NCBI GenBank assembly: GCA_038243995.1
Contig: JBBRTV010000020.1
Coordinates: forward strand, 46,789 to 110,788
Length of the DNA stretch: 64,000 bases
Direction of reading: 5' to 3'
Source of the DNA: Scleromatobacter sp038243995
Lineage (GTDB): Bacteria > Pseudomonadota > Gammaproteobacteria > Burkholderiales > Burkholderiaceae_C
Positions 33,787 through 42,729 of this stretch are shown here, piece by piece (within the stretch, counting starts at the first letter, position 1; the number at the start of each line of letters is the position of its first letter). The position numbers were made by a program, and so were the translations under genes. The notes beneath the pieces are model-generated. The model searched no databases. It was not told where the DNA came from and was given only the letters and a program-made list of their open reading frames with translations.

Positions 33787-36081
33787 ATGACCACTCAAGA
33801 AGACAAGCGCGCCGAACTGCGCCAGGCTGCGCTCGAGTACCACGAGTTCCCCACCCCCGGCAAGATCTCCATCGCGCCGACCAAGCAGTTGATGAACCAG
33901 CACGATCTCGGGCTGGCCTATTCGCCGGGCGTCGCCGCGGCCTGCGAGGAGATCGTCGCCGATCCCGCCAACGCGTTCCGCTACACCTCGCGCGGCAACC
34001 TGGTCGCCGTCGTCACCAATGGCACCGCGGTGCTGGGCCTGGGCAACATCGGTCCGCTCGCGTCCAAGCCGGTGATGGAAGGCAAGGGGGTCCTGTTCAA
34101 GAAGTTCGCGGGCATCGACGTGTTCGACCTCGAACTGGCCGAGAACGACCTCGACAAGCTGGTCGACTGCATCGCCGCGCTCGAGCCGACCTTCGGCGGC
34201 ATCAACCTCGAGGACATCAAGGCGCCCGACTGCTTCTATGTCGAGCGCAAGCTGCGCGAACGCATGAAGATCCCGGTCTTCCACGACGACCAGCACGGCA
34301 CAGCCATCGTCGTCGGCGCCGCGTTGATGAACGGCCTCAAGGTCAGCGGGAAGTCGATCACCGAGGTGAAGGTGGTCGTCTCGGGCGCGGGCGCCGCGGC
34401 GCTCGCCTGCCTGAACCTGCTGTTGAAGCTTGGCCTGCCGCGCGCCAACGTCTGGGTGACCGACCTGGCCGGCGTCGTCTACAAGGGCCGCACCGAGCTG
34501 ATGGATCCGGACAAGTCGGTTTTCGCGCAGGAAACCTCGCTGCGCACGCTCGCCGAGGTGATGGTCGGCGCCGACCTGTTCCTGGGGCTCTCGGCCGGCG
34601 GCGTCCTGAAGCCGGCGATGGTCGCGACGATGAACCCGAACCCGATCATCTTCGCGCTCGCGAATCCGACGCCGGAGATCGCGCCGGAAGACGTGCTCGC
34701 CGTGCGCACCGACGCCATCATGGCGACGGGCCGGTCGGACTATCCGAACCAGGTCAACAACGTCCTCTGCTTTCCCTACATCTTCCGCGGCGCGCTCGAC
34801 TGCGGCGCGACGACGATCAACGACGCGATGGAGGTCGCCGCAGTGCACGCGATCGCCGAGCTGGCGCAGGCCGAGCAGAGCGAGGTCGTCGCGGCCGCCT
34901 ATGCGGGCGCGAACCTGAGCTTCGGCCGCGAGTACCTGATACCGAAGCCGTTCGATCCGCGGCTGATGATGAAGATCGCGCCGGCCGTGGCGCGGGCGGC
35001 CGCCGAGTCGGGCGTCGCGTTGCGTCCGATCCCGGACATGGACCTCTACCGCGAGAAGCTGCAGACCTTCGTCTACGCTTCGGGCACCGCCATGAAGCCG
35101 ATCTTCGCGCTCGCGAAGGTCGCGGTGCATCGCCGCATCGCCTACGCCGAAGGCGAAGAGGAACGCGTGCTGCGCGCGGTGCAGATCATCGTCGACGAGA
35201 ACATCGCGCGCCCGGTGCTGATCGGTCGTCCCCCCATCATCGCCCAACGCTGCGAGAAGTTCGGCCTGCGGCTGCAGGAAGGACGCGACTACGACGTGGT
35301 CAACACCGACCACGACGAGCGCTACCGCGATTACTGGCAGACCTATCACCGGATGACCGAGCGCAAGGGTGTCACTGCCCAGCTCGCGAAGATCGAGATG
35401 CGCCGCCGTCTGACGCTGATAGGCGCGATGATGCTGCACAAGGGCGAGGTCGCCGGCCTCGTCTGCGGTACTTGGGGCTCGACCGCGAACCACCTGCTCT
35501 ACATCGACCAGGTGATCGGCAAGCGCGCCGGCGTCCACACGTACGCGGCCATGAACGGGCTGATCCTGCCCGGCCGCCAGGTGTTCATCGTCGACACCCA
35601 CGTCAACGCCGATCCGACGGCTGGTCAACTGGCCGAGATCACGGTGATGGCGGCCGAGGAGATGAAGCGGCTGGGGATCGCGCCCAAGGCGGCGCTGCTG
35701 TCGCACTCGAGCTTCGGCGCGAGCAGCCACCCGTCGGCACAGAAGATGCGCGACACGCTCGCGCTGCTGCGCGAACTCGCCCCGTGGCTGGAGGTGGACG
35801 GCGAGATGCACGGCGATGCCGCGCTCGATCCGGCCTATCGCACCAAGCTGATGCCGCACTCCACGCTCACCGGCGAAGCGAACCTGCTCGTGATGCCCAA
35901 CATCGACGCCGCCAACATCTCCTACAACCTGTTGAAGACGGCGGCCGGCGGCGGCATCGCGATCGGACCAGTGCTGCTCGGCGCGGCGCGGCCCGTGCAC
36001 GTGCTCACGCCCTCGACGACGGTACGGCGCATCGTCAACATGACCGCGCTCACGGTCGCCGACGCCAACGCGGCACGCTGA
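33787..36081 (+). CDS. maeB: NADP-dependent malic enzyme MaeB (malic enzyme + phosphotransacetylase-like domain)
   Basis: 764 aa, two domains. The malic part (residues ~1-430) includes FPTPGKISIAPTK, SPGVAAACEEI, the VFHDDQHGTAIVVGAALMNG substrate/metal loop and a VVSGAGAAALACLNLL nucleotide fold. The C-terminal ~330 residues are a phosphotransacetylase-like domain (VTAQLAKIEMRRRLTLIGAM; TAGQLAEITVMAAEEMKRLG) thought to be regulatory. Oxidatively decarboxylates malate to pyruvate, making NADPH. Confidence 0.96.
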   Translation: MTTQEDKRAELRQAALEYHEFPTPGKISIAPTKQLMNQHDLGLAYSPGVAAACEEIVADPANAFRYTSRGNLVAVVTNGTAVLGLGNIGPLASKPVMEGKGVLFKKFAGIDVFDLELAENDLDKLVDCIAALEPTFGGINLEDIKAPDCFYVERKLRERMKIPVFHDDQHGTAIVVGAALMNGLKVSGKSITEVKVVVSGAGAAALACLNLLLKLGLPRANVWVTDLAGVVYKGRTELMDPDKSVFAQETSLRTLAEVMVGADLFLGLSAGGVLKPAMVATMNPNPIIFALANPTPEIAPEDVLAVRTDAIMATGRSDYPNQVNNVLCFPYIFRGALDCGATTINDAMEVAAVHAIAELAQAEQSEVVAAAYAGANLSFGREYLIPKPFDPRLMMKIAPAVARAAAESGVALRPIPDMDLYREKLQTFVYASGTAMKPIFALAKVAVHRRIAYAEGEEERVLRAVQIIVDENIARPVLIGRPPIIAQRCEKFGLRLQEGRDYDVVNTDHDERYRDYWQTYHRMTERKGVTAQLAKIEMRRRLTLIGAMMLHKGEVAGLVCGTWGSTANHLLYIDQVIGKRAGVHTYAAMNGLILPGRQVFIVDTHVNADPTAGQLAEITVMAAEEMKRLGIAPKAALLSHSSFGASSHPSAQKMRDTLALLRELAPWLEVDGEMHGDAALDPAYRTKLMPHSTLTGEANLLVMPNIDAANISYNLLKTAAGGGIAIGPVLLGAARPVHVLTPSTTVRRIVNMTALTVADANAAR

Positions 36082-36445
36082 AAAGAAAACATTCCACACT
36101 CGCCGGAGGGTCTTTTCACCAGGACGCACTGCACGCGTCCATGCCCGCTCGACGCTCCCGCAGCGATGCCACGGGGCGTCGCGAGGGCGTGCTCGCGTGC
36201 GGATGGCGAAACTCGCTGTCGAGCGGCGGTCACCGCGAGCCGGCGCGGCGGCCGCCCCGAGCCAGGCCCTCGTCAGCCCGAGACAAGTTTCCAGGAGTGT
36301 GTAGCGAGGAGCCGAATCGCCATATCTTCAACGATATCGGCGTAAGCAAGCACCTACACCCAGCGCAAGCCCAAGGAGCCCTCTCCACTCGCGAGGCTTG
36401 AGGTTTCGGGGGGGTTCCGGTACCATTCGGGGTTGAGATACAGGG
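36082..36445. other. Intergenic region between maeB and the ribonuclease gene
   Basis: 364 bp, no credible gene on either strand. AT content rises toward 36300-36440 (CATATCTTCAACGATATCGG; GGTTGAGATACAGGGTTG), where the ribonuclease promoter probably lies. No strong terminator follows maeB. Confidence 0.45.
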
Positions 36446-37018
36446 TTGCTTCGGACTTCGGCGCGGTTTCATGCGTCGCCTTCGAAGCCAGAACCGGTGA
36501 GTCAGCCGGGGCGAACAGGTCTAGAAGTGGTGATCAACGAGAAGGGCGTCGGAAAGAACGTCAGCGCAGGCACCTCGACAGGCGCACGCGCAGAGGTAAC
36601 GCCGCGCGGCCGCTTCGAAACCGGTTCTTTCGTCGGATCATTTTCAGGTCTGGCCTCCACCGTTCTATGCGCGATCGCATTCGCGATCGCTCCGACGATT
36701 TCCCAGGCCCGCCCGGTTTCCGGACTCGGCGAGCCAGTCGCATTGTCGAGCCTGCCGCGCGAAGCGCAGCAGGCCGAGCAACGTATTCGTGCCGGCGGCC
36801 CGTTCCCGTATTCGCAGGACGGCGTGGTATTCGGCAATCGCGAGCGGCACCTCGATCGCCAACCGCGCGGCTACTACCACGAGTACACCGTGCCCAGCCC
36901 GGGCGCACGTGATCGCGGCGCACGCCGCATCGTCTGCGGCGGGACCAGGCTGACGGAACCCGATGCCTGTTTTTTTACCGAAGATCACTACAACAGTTTT
37001 CATCGGATCGTGAAGTGA
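36446..37018 (+). CDS. Secreted barnase-type guanyl ribonuclease
   Basis: Up to 190 aa; initiation is uncertain because the frame has no suitable ATG. TTG at 36446 gives the longest form; GTG at 36527 or 36530 gives about 162 residues. A hydrophobic signal (STVLCAIAFAIAPTISQA) precedes a ribonuclease N1/barnase domain of ~95 residues. The catalytic pattern is visible: Glu in GYYHEYTVPSPG, Arg residues in DRGARRIVCGG, and the terminal His in FTEDHYNSFHRIVK. Export is expected. The barstar-type gene follows 46 bases later and should protect the producer. Confidence 0.82.
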   Translation: MLRTSARFHASPSKPEPVSQPGRTGLEVVINEKGVGKNVSAGTSTGARAEVTPRGRFETGSFVGSFSGLASTVLCAIAFAIAPTISQARPVSGLGEPVALSSLPREAQQAEQRIRAGGPFPYSQDGVVFGNRERHLDRQPRGYYHEYTVPSPGARDRGARRIVCGGTRLTEPDACFFTEDHYNSFHRIVK

Positions 37019-37064
37019 TAAGTCGGAAAGACGAATCGTTGTGTTTTCAGAGAGGAACGTGACC

Positions 37065-37460
37065 ATGCTTTTGCAGACCGTCCGTCCCAACATCGTTCAA
37101 TCGATACGGGCGTATCGGGTCGACGAATTGCTCGAGGCAGCGCAAGAAGCCGGACAGCATTTTCTCTACGCGAACCTGACCAATGCGCAGTCCAAGCAGG
37201 ACGTGCTCGAGGCCATTGCCGAGTCCTTCCTGTTTCCAGCGCACTTCGGCAAGAACCTGGACGCCTTGTACGACTGCATGACCGACCTCGTGCACAAGTC
37301 GGGCTCGCAGCCGGGCTTCGTCGTGGTGCTGGAGCAATTGCCGGACAACCCGAGGTTCGATCGCGAATCGCGCGAGCAGCTGCTCGACGTGTTCCGCGAC
37401 GCCGCCGACTTCTGGGGGGAACGCAAGATACCCTTCAGGTGCTTCTATTCTTTTCAGTAG
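37065..37460 (+). CDS. Barstar-type ribonuclease inhibitor
   Basis: 131 aa from the ATG at 37065, with AGAGGAAC ahead; an in-frame codon at 37041 adds 8 residues. The barstar fold is clear: FLYANLTNAQSKQDVLEAIA, then FLFPAHFGKNLDALYDCMTD, where the Asp/Asn/Leu helix plugs the RNase active site, and a C-terminal KIPFRCFYSF strand. Cytoplasmic antidote to the preceding ribonuclease. Confidence 0.9.
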   Translation: MLLQTVRPNIVQSIRAYRVDELLEAAQEAGQHFLYANLTNAQSKQDVLEAIAESFLFPAHFGKNLDALYDCMTDLVHKSGSQPGFVVVLEQLPDNPRFDRESREQLLDVFRDAADFWGERKIPFRCFYSFQ

Positions 37461-37467
37461 CCCGCTC

Positions 37468-37611
37468 TCAAGAAAATGGGTCATGGGAGCGGGCGGCGGA
37501 AGTGGCCCCAGTTATCGACAAGCCGGCCCCGAAGGCCAGCAGCAAAGCGAATGCAAACGCCGGATTCGGCACGAACATGCCACTGATGAGTAGCGCGTTC
37601 GACACGGCCAT
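37468..37611 (-). CDS. Possible small hydrophobic protein (doubtful)
   Basis: 47 codons on the minus strand from an ATG at 37611, containing GMFVPNPAFAFALLLAFGAGLSITG split by one membrane-length segment. No Shine-Dalgarno, no known family, and the opposite strand is also open. It fills the gap between barstar and rsmA and may be chance. Confidence 0.2.
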   Translation of the reverse strand: MAVSNALLISGMFVPNPAFAFALLLAFGAGLSITGATSAARSHDPFS

Positions 37612-37680
37612 GTGGCTCAACGCCGCGTGACGTGAATCCACGGCGCGCGTGCGCCGCGGGCAAGCTGCATTGCCAACGAA

Positions 37681-37710
37681 GAACGGGCCCTCGGGCCCGT
37701 TCTGCTTTTT
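37681..37710 (+). terminator. Rho-independent terminator after the ribonuclease/barstar pair
   Basis: Perfect 10-base arms GAACGGGCCC (37681-37690) and GGGCCCGTTC (37693-37702), with a two-base TC centre between them (the innermost pairs presumably open to form the loop), followed by TGCTTTTT. The T-run is on the plus strand, so it serves the barstar transcript; it also lies just past the convergent rsmA stop. Confidence 0.8.
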
Positions 37711-37747
37711 GGCGCGGGCGCGGAGAGCGCGGCACTCGTGGTGCGTC

Positions 37748-38572
37748 TCAATGCAGCGTCGGAAGGTCGTCGTCCCCGGCGGCGTGTGGCGGCGAGGCGC
37801 CCGGGGCGGTCGCGGCGACTGTCTGTGCCAGCGCGAGGTATTCCGCGACCGGCACCTCCTCGGCACGCCGCTGCGTATCGAAATGGCCGGTGAAGCCACG
37901 CTCGGTCAGCCAGCGTCCGAGCGTATGGCGCAACAGCTTGCGACGCTGAGAGAAGGCCACCGTGACCAATTCGCGCAGCAGTGCCTGTGAAATGGGTGCG
38001 GGCGAGGCGCGCGGACGCATCGAGACAATCGCCGAATTGACCCGCGGGGGCGGGTCGAATGCCTCGGGCGAGACGTCGAACAGGTGCGCGATCTCGTACC
38101 GCCACTGGAGCATCACGGTCAACCGGCCGAAGTCCTTGTTGCCCGGCGCGGCGGCCATGCGGTCCACGACTTCCTTCTGGAGCATGAAGGTCTGGTCGAC
38201 GACGTGCGGCGCAGCGGACACCAAATGGAAGAGGATGGGCGACGAGATGTTGTACGGCAGGTTGCCGACGACACGGATCGGGCCGCCGAGGCGTTCGGCC
38301 AGCGCGGCGAAATCGACCTTGAGCACGTCGGACTCGACGACATCCAGGTCGCCGCGCCTGCGCAGCCGTTCGGCCAGGTCGCGATCCAGCTCGATCACGG
38401 TCAGCGCATCGCAATGCGCGCGCAACGGCAACGTCATGGCACCCAGCCCCGGGCCGATCTCGACCATGCGATCTCCGGGCTGCGGTGCGATCGCCTTCAC
38501 GATCCGGTCGATGACGTCGCCCGCGGTCAGGAAATGCTGGCCAAAGCGCTTGCGCGCGATATGCGAACCCAT
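37748..38572 (-). CDS. rsmA: 16S rRNA dimethyladenosine transferase RsmA (KsgA)
   Basis: 274 aa from the ATG at 38572 (MGSHIARKRFGQHFL); longer frames upstream overlap surA. Methylates the two adjacent adenosines near the 3' end of 16S rRNA. SAM motif MVEIGPGLGAMTLPL, acidic ribose loop VIELDRDLAERL, catalytic VGNLPYNISSPILFHLV, and PPPRVNSAIV toward the C-terminal domain. 20 bases downstream of surA. Confidence 0.96.
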   Translation of the reverse strand: MGSHIARKRFGQHFLTAGDVIDRIVKAIAPQPGDRMVEIGPGLGAMTLPLRAHCDALTVIELDRDLAERLRRRGDLDVVESDVLKVDFAALAERLGGPIRVVGNLPYNISSPILFHLVSAAPHVVDQTFMLQKEVVDRMAAAPGNKDFGRLTVMLQWRYEIAHLFDVSPEAFDPPPRVNSAIVSMRPRASPAPISQALLRELVTVAFSQRRKLLRHTLGRWLTERGFTGHFDTQRRAEEVPVAEYLALAQTVAATAPGASPPHAAGDDDLPTLH

Positions 38573-38592
38573 CGGATCACCCTCGAAAAGTC

Positions 38593-40029
38593 TTATTGTG
38601 GGGGATCGCGATATTCGATGAAGGCCTTTGCGCGCAGGTCGGCGACCCACTCCGCGTAAGCCGGTTCGAATTTCTGCTCGCGCAGCGCATTGACCGCCTG
38701 TTCGCGCACCTGCTTCGGCTCGATCGTGGTCTCGCGGCGGTCGACCACCTGGATCAGGTGGACGCCGAACCGCGACTGCACCGGCGGCGACAATCCACCG
38801 ATGGGCAGCTTGTTCATCGCGGCCTCGAATTCGGGCACGAACTGGCCGGGCGAGGACCAGCCCAGGTCGCCGCCCTGGCCGGCGCTGCCGTCTTCGGAGT
38901 ACTGGCTGGCGAGATCCTCGAACCGCTTGGAGCCGTCGAGGATCTGCTGGCGGAACTCGCCCAGCCGGCGCTCGGCGGCGGCCAGGGTCAGTTCCGCCGA
39001 CGGACGCAGCACGATATGGCGAACGCGGGTCTGGGCGACCGTCAGCCCCGATTCCTCGCCGCGCGAGACCACCTTCAGGATATGGAAGCCGGCGCCGCTG
39101 CGCACCAGTGTCGGCGTCACGCCGCCGACCTTCACGCCTTCCACTGCCTTCGCGAAGAGATCCGGGTACCGGTCGATCGGACGCGATCCCATCTCGCCGC
39201 CCTTGGACTTGTTGGCGTCTTCCGACATCTCGCGGGCGACCTGCTCGAACGGCTCGCCGTTGTTGACTCGCGCGAGTGCCTGTTCCGCGCGCGCCTGGCG
39301 TTGGGCGAACACCTCGCCGGTCGCGTTGTCTGGCACCGCGATGAGGATCTGCGCAATATTGACCTGCGCGGCCGTGCTGTGGCCGCTGCGGAGCTTCGCG
39401 ATGTAGTCGTTGATCTCGCTGTCCGTCACGCGGATGTGCGCAACGACTTCGCGTTCGCGGATGCGCTCGATCGTGATCTGGTCGCGGATGCCGCTGCGGA
39501 AGGTCGCGTAGTCGATCCCCTGCAGGCCGAGGCGCTCGCGCAACTGCGGCACGGTCATCTTGTTGCCCGACGCGATGTTGGAGATCGCGCGATCGACTTC
39601 GCCGTCGTCGACCTTGACGCCGTTGTCCCGGGCGTAGGTGACAAGCACGCGCTCCTCGATCAGTCCGTCGAGCGCCTGCTTGCGCAGCTCGGCGGCAGTC
39701 GGCTGGGCGCCGCCCTTCTGGGCGTCTTCGTCGCGCACCTTGACGACGCGCTGGGCAAGTTCGTTGGCGGTCACCGACTCGTCGTTGACGACCGCCACGA
39801 TGTAGTCGGCGGCACGCGAGACCGGCTTGGCACGGGGCCCTGCGCCGAACCTGACCGTCGAGGCGGGAGCGGACGGCATTGCGGCGAAGCCGGAGGCCGC
39901 CGGCGCGGGCGCCGTCGCGGCGGCCGGCGCGGGCGCGGGCGCGATTTGCGCGTAGCCGGGAGCGCCCACGCCGAAGGCGAGGGTCGCGGCGACCAGAGTC
40001 AGGAAATTGAGCTTCAAGCGATGTCTCAT
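38593..40029 (-). CDS. surA: Periplasmic chaperone/peptidyl-prolyl isomerase SurA
   Basis: 478 aa. Signal peptide (FLTLVAATLAFGVGAPGYA), Ala/Pro-rich spacer to residue ~60, SurA N-terminal chaperone domain (AADYIVAVVNDESVTANELA; ALDGLIEERVLVTYARDNGV), then two parvulin domains (EVFAQRQARAEQALARVNNG; GDLGWSSPGQFVPEFEAAMN). It escorts outer-membrane proteins such as LptD, encoded just upstream with an ATGA overlap. Confidence 0.96.
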   Translation of the reverse strand: MRHRLKLNFLTLVAATLAFGVGAPGYAQIAPAPAPAAATAPAPAASGFAAMPSAPASTVRFGAGPRAKPVSRAADYIVAVVNDESVTANELAQRVVKVRDEDAQKGGAQPTAAELRKQALDGLIEERVLVTYARDNGVKVDDGEVDRAISNIASGNKMTVPQLRERLGLQGIDYATFRSGIRDQITIERIREREVVAHIRVTDSEINDYIAKLRSGHSTAAQVNIAQILIAVPDNATGEVFAQRQARAEQALARVNNGEPFEQVAREMSEDANKSKGGEMGSRPIDRYPDLFAKAVEGVKVGGVTPTLVRSGAGFHILKVVSRGEESGLTVAQTRVRHIVLRPSAELTLAAAERRLGEFRQQILDGSKRFEDLASQYSEDGSAGQGGDLGWSSPGQFVPEFEAAMNKLPIGGLSPPVQSRFGVHLIQVVDRRETTIEPKQVREQAVNALREQKFEPAYAEWVADLRAKAFIEYRDPPQ

Positions 40030-42404
40030 GGTGAATTCGGGGTTACCGCGGGCTCGCCGGGGTCGTTTCGCAGCGGCTGGTAACCGGGCACATTGTCTTT
40101 CAGAACTCGCAACGACCCAGTTCCGAGCGTCGACAGGCCGTTGAGTTCCAGCTGCAGCACCAGGTGCGTGCTGCTCGTGGCGCGGCCGGTGGACTGGCGC
40201 TCGACCATCAGGCGGCCGATCCAGCAGCCGGCGTCGTATTCGAAGCCACCGAGCGCGTAAGTGGCGCTACGGTCGGTAACGCTGTAGTTCACACGGCCGA
40301 CCGCGTAGAGCGTGCCGCCGCAACTGCCCGTCGCGCTGGCACCGGGATCGCGATGGTAGACGGGCCACTGTCCGCCGACCTCGTACTGCTGGCTCAAGCC
40401 ACGGGCGTAGCGGTAGGTGAGGCTCAGCGTCTTGTACGGGCCGGGGTGATATCGGGAGCTGATGATGGCGCGCTGCGTCCAGTCGGAGGAGGGATTGAAC
40501 TCGAGCGTGCCGTCGAAGCTCCAGCTCTCCATCGCCGACGACGAGCCCCACAGCAACAGGTCGGAGATCCTGCGCGAGTCGGGGGTGCCGTCGGGCGTGA
40601 CGAGCTGATCCTTGAACAGGAAACGCTGCGCGATGCCCAGGCGCAGCAATTCGCGACCGTTGACGGCGTCGTTGAAGCGTGTGGTGACGCCGGCGGTCAG
40701 CTGGTTCGCGTCGGAGATCCGGTCGATGCCGGTGAACTGGTTGTCGCTGTAGATCGAGACGGAGTTGAAGTCCTTCGCCGCGGTGTCGTACAGCGGCAGC
40801 ATGGACTGGTCGTGGTAGGGCGTGAGCACGTAGAGCAGGCGCGGCTCGAGCGTCTGGACGAGGTCGCGGCCGAACCATTGCGCCTGCTTCTCGAAGCTGA
40901 AGGCGCTGTCGGTGCTGAAGGTCGGGATCCAGCGCGTGAAATCGCTGCGCGCGCCGGCTGCCGGCGCGTCGACGTGATAAGTGGCGCCGTTGATCGACAG
41001 GCGCGGCTCGATACGGCCCCAGGACGACGCGAACTCGCGCGAGACGGCGCCGGTGGCATGGGCGCGAAACCCGTTCGAGCGGGTATCGGCCGGCGCGTTG
41101 CCGAGCGCCGGCAAGCGCTCGGAGAGGTCGAAGCGGTTCGCCTCGGTTTCGAAATCGAAGCGGAGCTGGTCTTTGAGCTTCAGATTGCCGCGCAGGCCGA
41201 TCTGCGGCGAACGCTGATAGGGCGACATGATCGTCGCGGACTGATCTTCGAAATCCTGCAAGGTCTGGAAGCGCTGCACGCGGGCATAGGTGTCTATCTC
41301 GCCCGCATCGCCGAAGGGCTGGAATCGCCGCGTCCCCGACAGGTCGAGCGGCAGCAGTCGCTGCGTCAGCGCCGGCATCTCGTGCGGGAAATCCTTCCAG
41401 TACTGGTCGTCCGACACCCGCTGCACGCGAGCGCTGTAGGTCAGCCAGTCGCTGCGCACGCCTTCATGGGCCCACTCGAACGATCCGCGCGAGAAGCCTG
41501 TCACCTGGTCGGCCGGGATGGCCTTGACCGTGAACTGGCCGAGGTCGCTGGGCTCGAGATAGCGCACTTCCGTGGTGAGGGCCCCGCCGCGCCGGGTGAT
41601 GACCTCGGGGGTGAGCGTCAGGTCGATGTTGGGAACGAGGTTCCAGTAGTAAGGAACGCCCAGCGAGAGCCCGTTGCGGGTGCTGAAATCGGCCGTGGGC
41701 GGCAGCCAGCCCGACTTGCGGTCGGCGGTGACCGGAAAGCTGAGCGAGGGCGCCGCCAGGATCGGAACCCCCAGGAAACGCAGGACGGCGTGCGTGGCGC
41801 GGCCTTCGTTGGTGGAGGTGTCGATGTCGATCCGGTCGCCCGTGATGATCCAGTCCGGCGGGCGCGGCGTATCGCGTGGACAGCTCGAATAGTCGGCGAC
41901 GAAGGCCGACGAGTGGTCGCGGTCGGCGATCTCGACCCGCTGGGCATGGCCGCCGGCCTTGGTGGCGCCCAGCTCGTATTCGGTGTCGAGCAGCGTGCCG
42001 GCGTAGCGCGTCATGTCGAGGTCGAGCCGGCTGGCGCTGAACCAGTCGAGCCCGCGATTGATGCGGACGTGGCCCTGCGCATGCGCCGTGTCGCTCAACT
42101 GGTCGTAAGTCAGCAGATCGGAGAAGAGATCGACGTCCAGCCGCTTCAGGACGACCGTGCCGCTGGCCTGCGTGACGCCGCCGATGTGGCTGACGATGTC
42201 GTCGGCCGTCAGCGTGACGAGCGGCGGCGGCACGTCGGCGCCGGCGATCTCGCGTGGCGGCGAAGGCGGCGGCGTGCGCTTGAACGGCGGCAGCTGCTGC
42301 GCGGCGGCACCGACGGCGACCACGCACAGCACCGCGGCAAAGGCGAGCGGTGCCTGAGCGAACGGGGGGAGAAGACGATAGCGCGACAGGGGTGAACGCA
42401 ACAC
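40026..42404 (-). CDS. lptD: LPS-assembly outer-membrane protein LptD
   Basis: About 792 aa from a GTG at 42404 (a TTG at 42401 is equally good); no ATG is placed to give a signal peptide. Signal segment APLAFAAVLCVVAVGAAAQ, then the LptA-like N-terminal domain (LTADDIVSHIGGVTQASG; GHVRINRGLDWFSASRLDLD) and a large barrel. Cysteines at DYSSCPRD, GSCGGTLYAV and AGCWIG may form the disulfides needed for function. Delivers LPS to the cell surface with LptE. Confidence 0.94.
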   Translation of the reverse strand: MLRSPLSRYRLLPPFAQAPLAFAAVLCVVAVGAAAQQLPPFKRTPPPSPPREIAGADVPPPLVTLTADDIVSHIGGVTQASGTVVLKRLDVDLFSDLLTYDQLSDTAHAQGHVRINRGLDWFSASRLDLDMTRYAGTLLDTEYELGATKAGGHAQRVEIADRDHSSAFVADYSSCPRDTPRPPDWIITGDRIDIDTSTNEGRATHAVLRFLGVPILAAPSLSFPVTADRKSGWLPPTADFSTRNGLSLGVPYYWNLVPNIDLTLTPEVITRRGGALTTEVRYLEPSDLGQFTVKAIPADQVTGFSRGSFEWAHEGVRSDWLTYSARVQRVSDDQYWKDFPHEMPALTQRLLPLDLSGTRRFQPFGDAGEIDTYARVQRFQTLQDFEDQSATIMSPYQRSPQIGLRGNLKLKDQLRFDFETEANRFDLSERLPALGNAPADTRSNGFRAHATGAVSREFASSWGRIEPRLSINGATYHVDAPAAGARSDFTRWIPTFSTDSAFSFEKQAQWFGRDLVQTLEPRLLYVLTPYHDQSMLPLYDTAAKDFNSVSIYSDNQFTGIDRISDANQLTAGVTTRFNDAVNGRELLRLGIAQRFLFKDQLVTPDGTPDSRRISDLLLWGSSSAMESWSFDGTLEFNPSSDWTQRAIISSRYHPGPYKTLSLTYRYARGLSQQYEVGGQWPVYHRDPGASATGSCGGTLYAVGRVNYSVTDRSATYALGGFEYDAGCWIGRLMVERQSTGRATSSTHLVLQLELNGLSTLGTGSLRVLKDNVPGYQPLRNDPGEPAVTPNSP

Positions 42405-42729
42405 GCGAACCGGATGACAGCAGGGGGCTGGAGGTGCCAAGCGTCGTACCGGCGTCGGCCCCTGGTGCGGCGGACAGCGAATCGACGCGTCGACGCCGCC
42501 CGGCGGGGACCCGACCCGCTTGCGACGCAGGGGGATTATTAGAATGGCGATTATCCACGACCACGAAGCACGCCGTATTGCGGCGCCACGGTCGCCCGCG
42601 CCACGCGCGCTTTCCGCCCGTAGCTTCGCTCCAGAAGAGGTTCGCGTCGACTCCGGACGGCCCCGCGGAACGCCTCGCACCCCGCGAGCGTCGACGCCGG
42701 GCGGACCTGTGCACACCCGAGACCCTCCG
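42405..42729. other. Divergent lptD / amgK promoter region
   Basis: 325 bp without a credible gene. The only AT-rich pocket is at 42533-42556 (GATTATTAGAATGG), where promoters for one or both genes probably lie; on the minus strand it contains TAATAAT. Open frames run through the region on both strands, as expected from GC bias. Confidence 0.4.

Noticed and set aside
36080..36117. GAAAAGA/TCTTTTC inverted repeat after maeB as a terminator
   Set aside because: The 24-base loop and AT-only 7-base stem are too weak; no T-run follows.
33676..36129. 817-codon minus-strand frame opposite maeB
   Set aside because: Antisense shadow; maeB motifs on the plus strand are unambiguous.
40164..42395. 743-codon plus-strand frame opposite lptD
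   Set aside because: Antisense shadow with no domain pattern; the minus strand encodes LptD.
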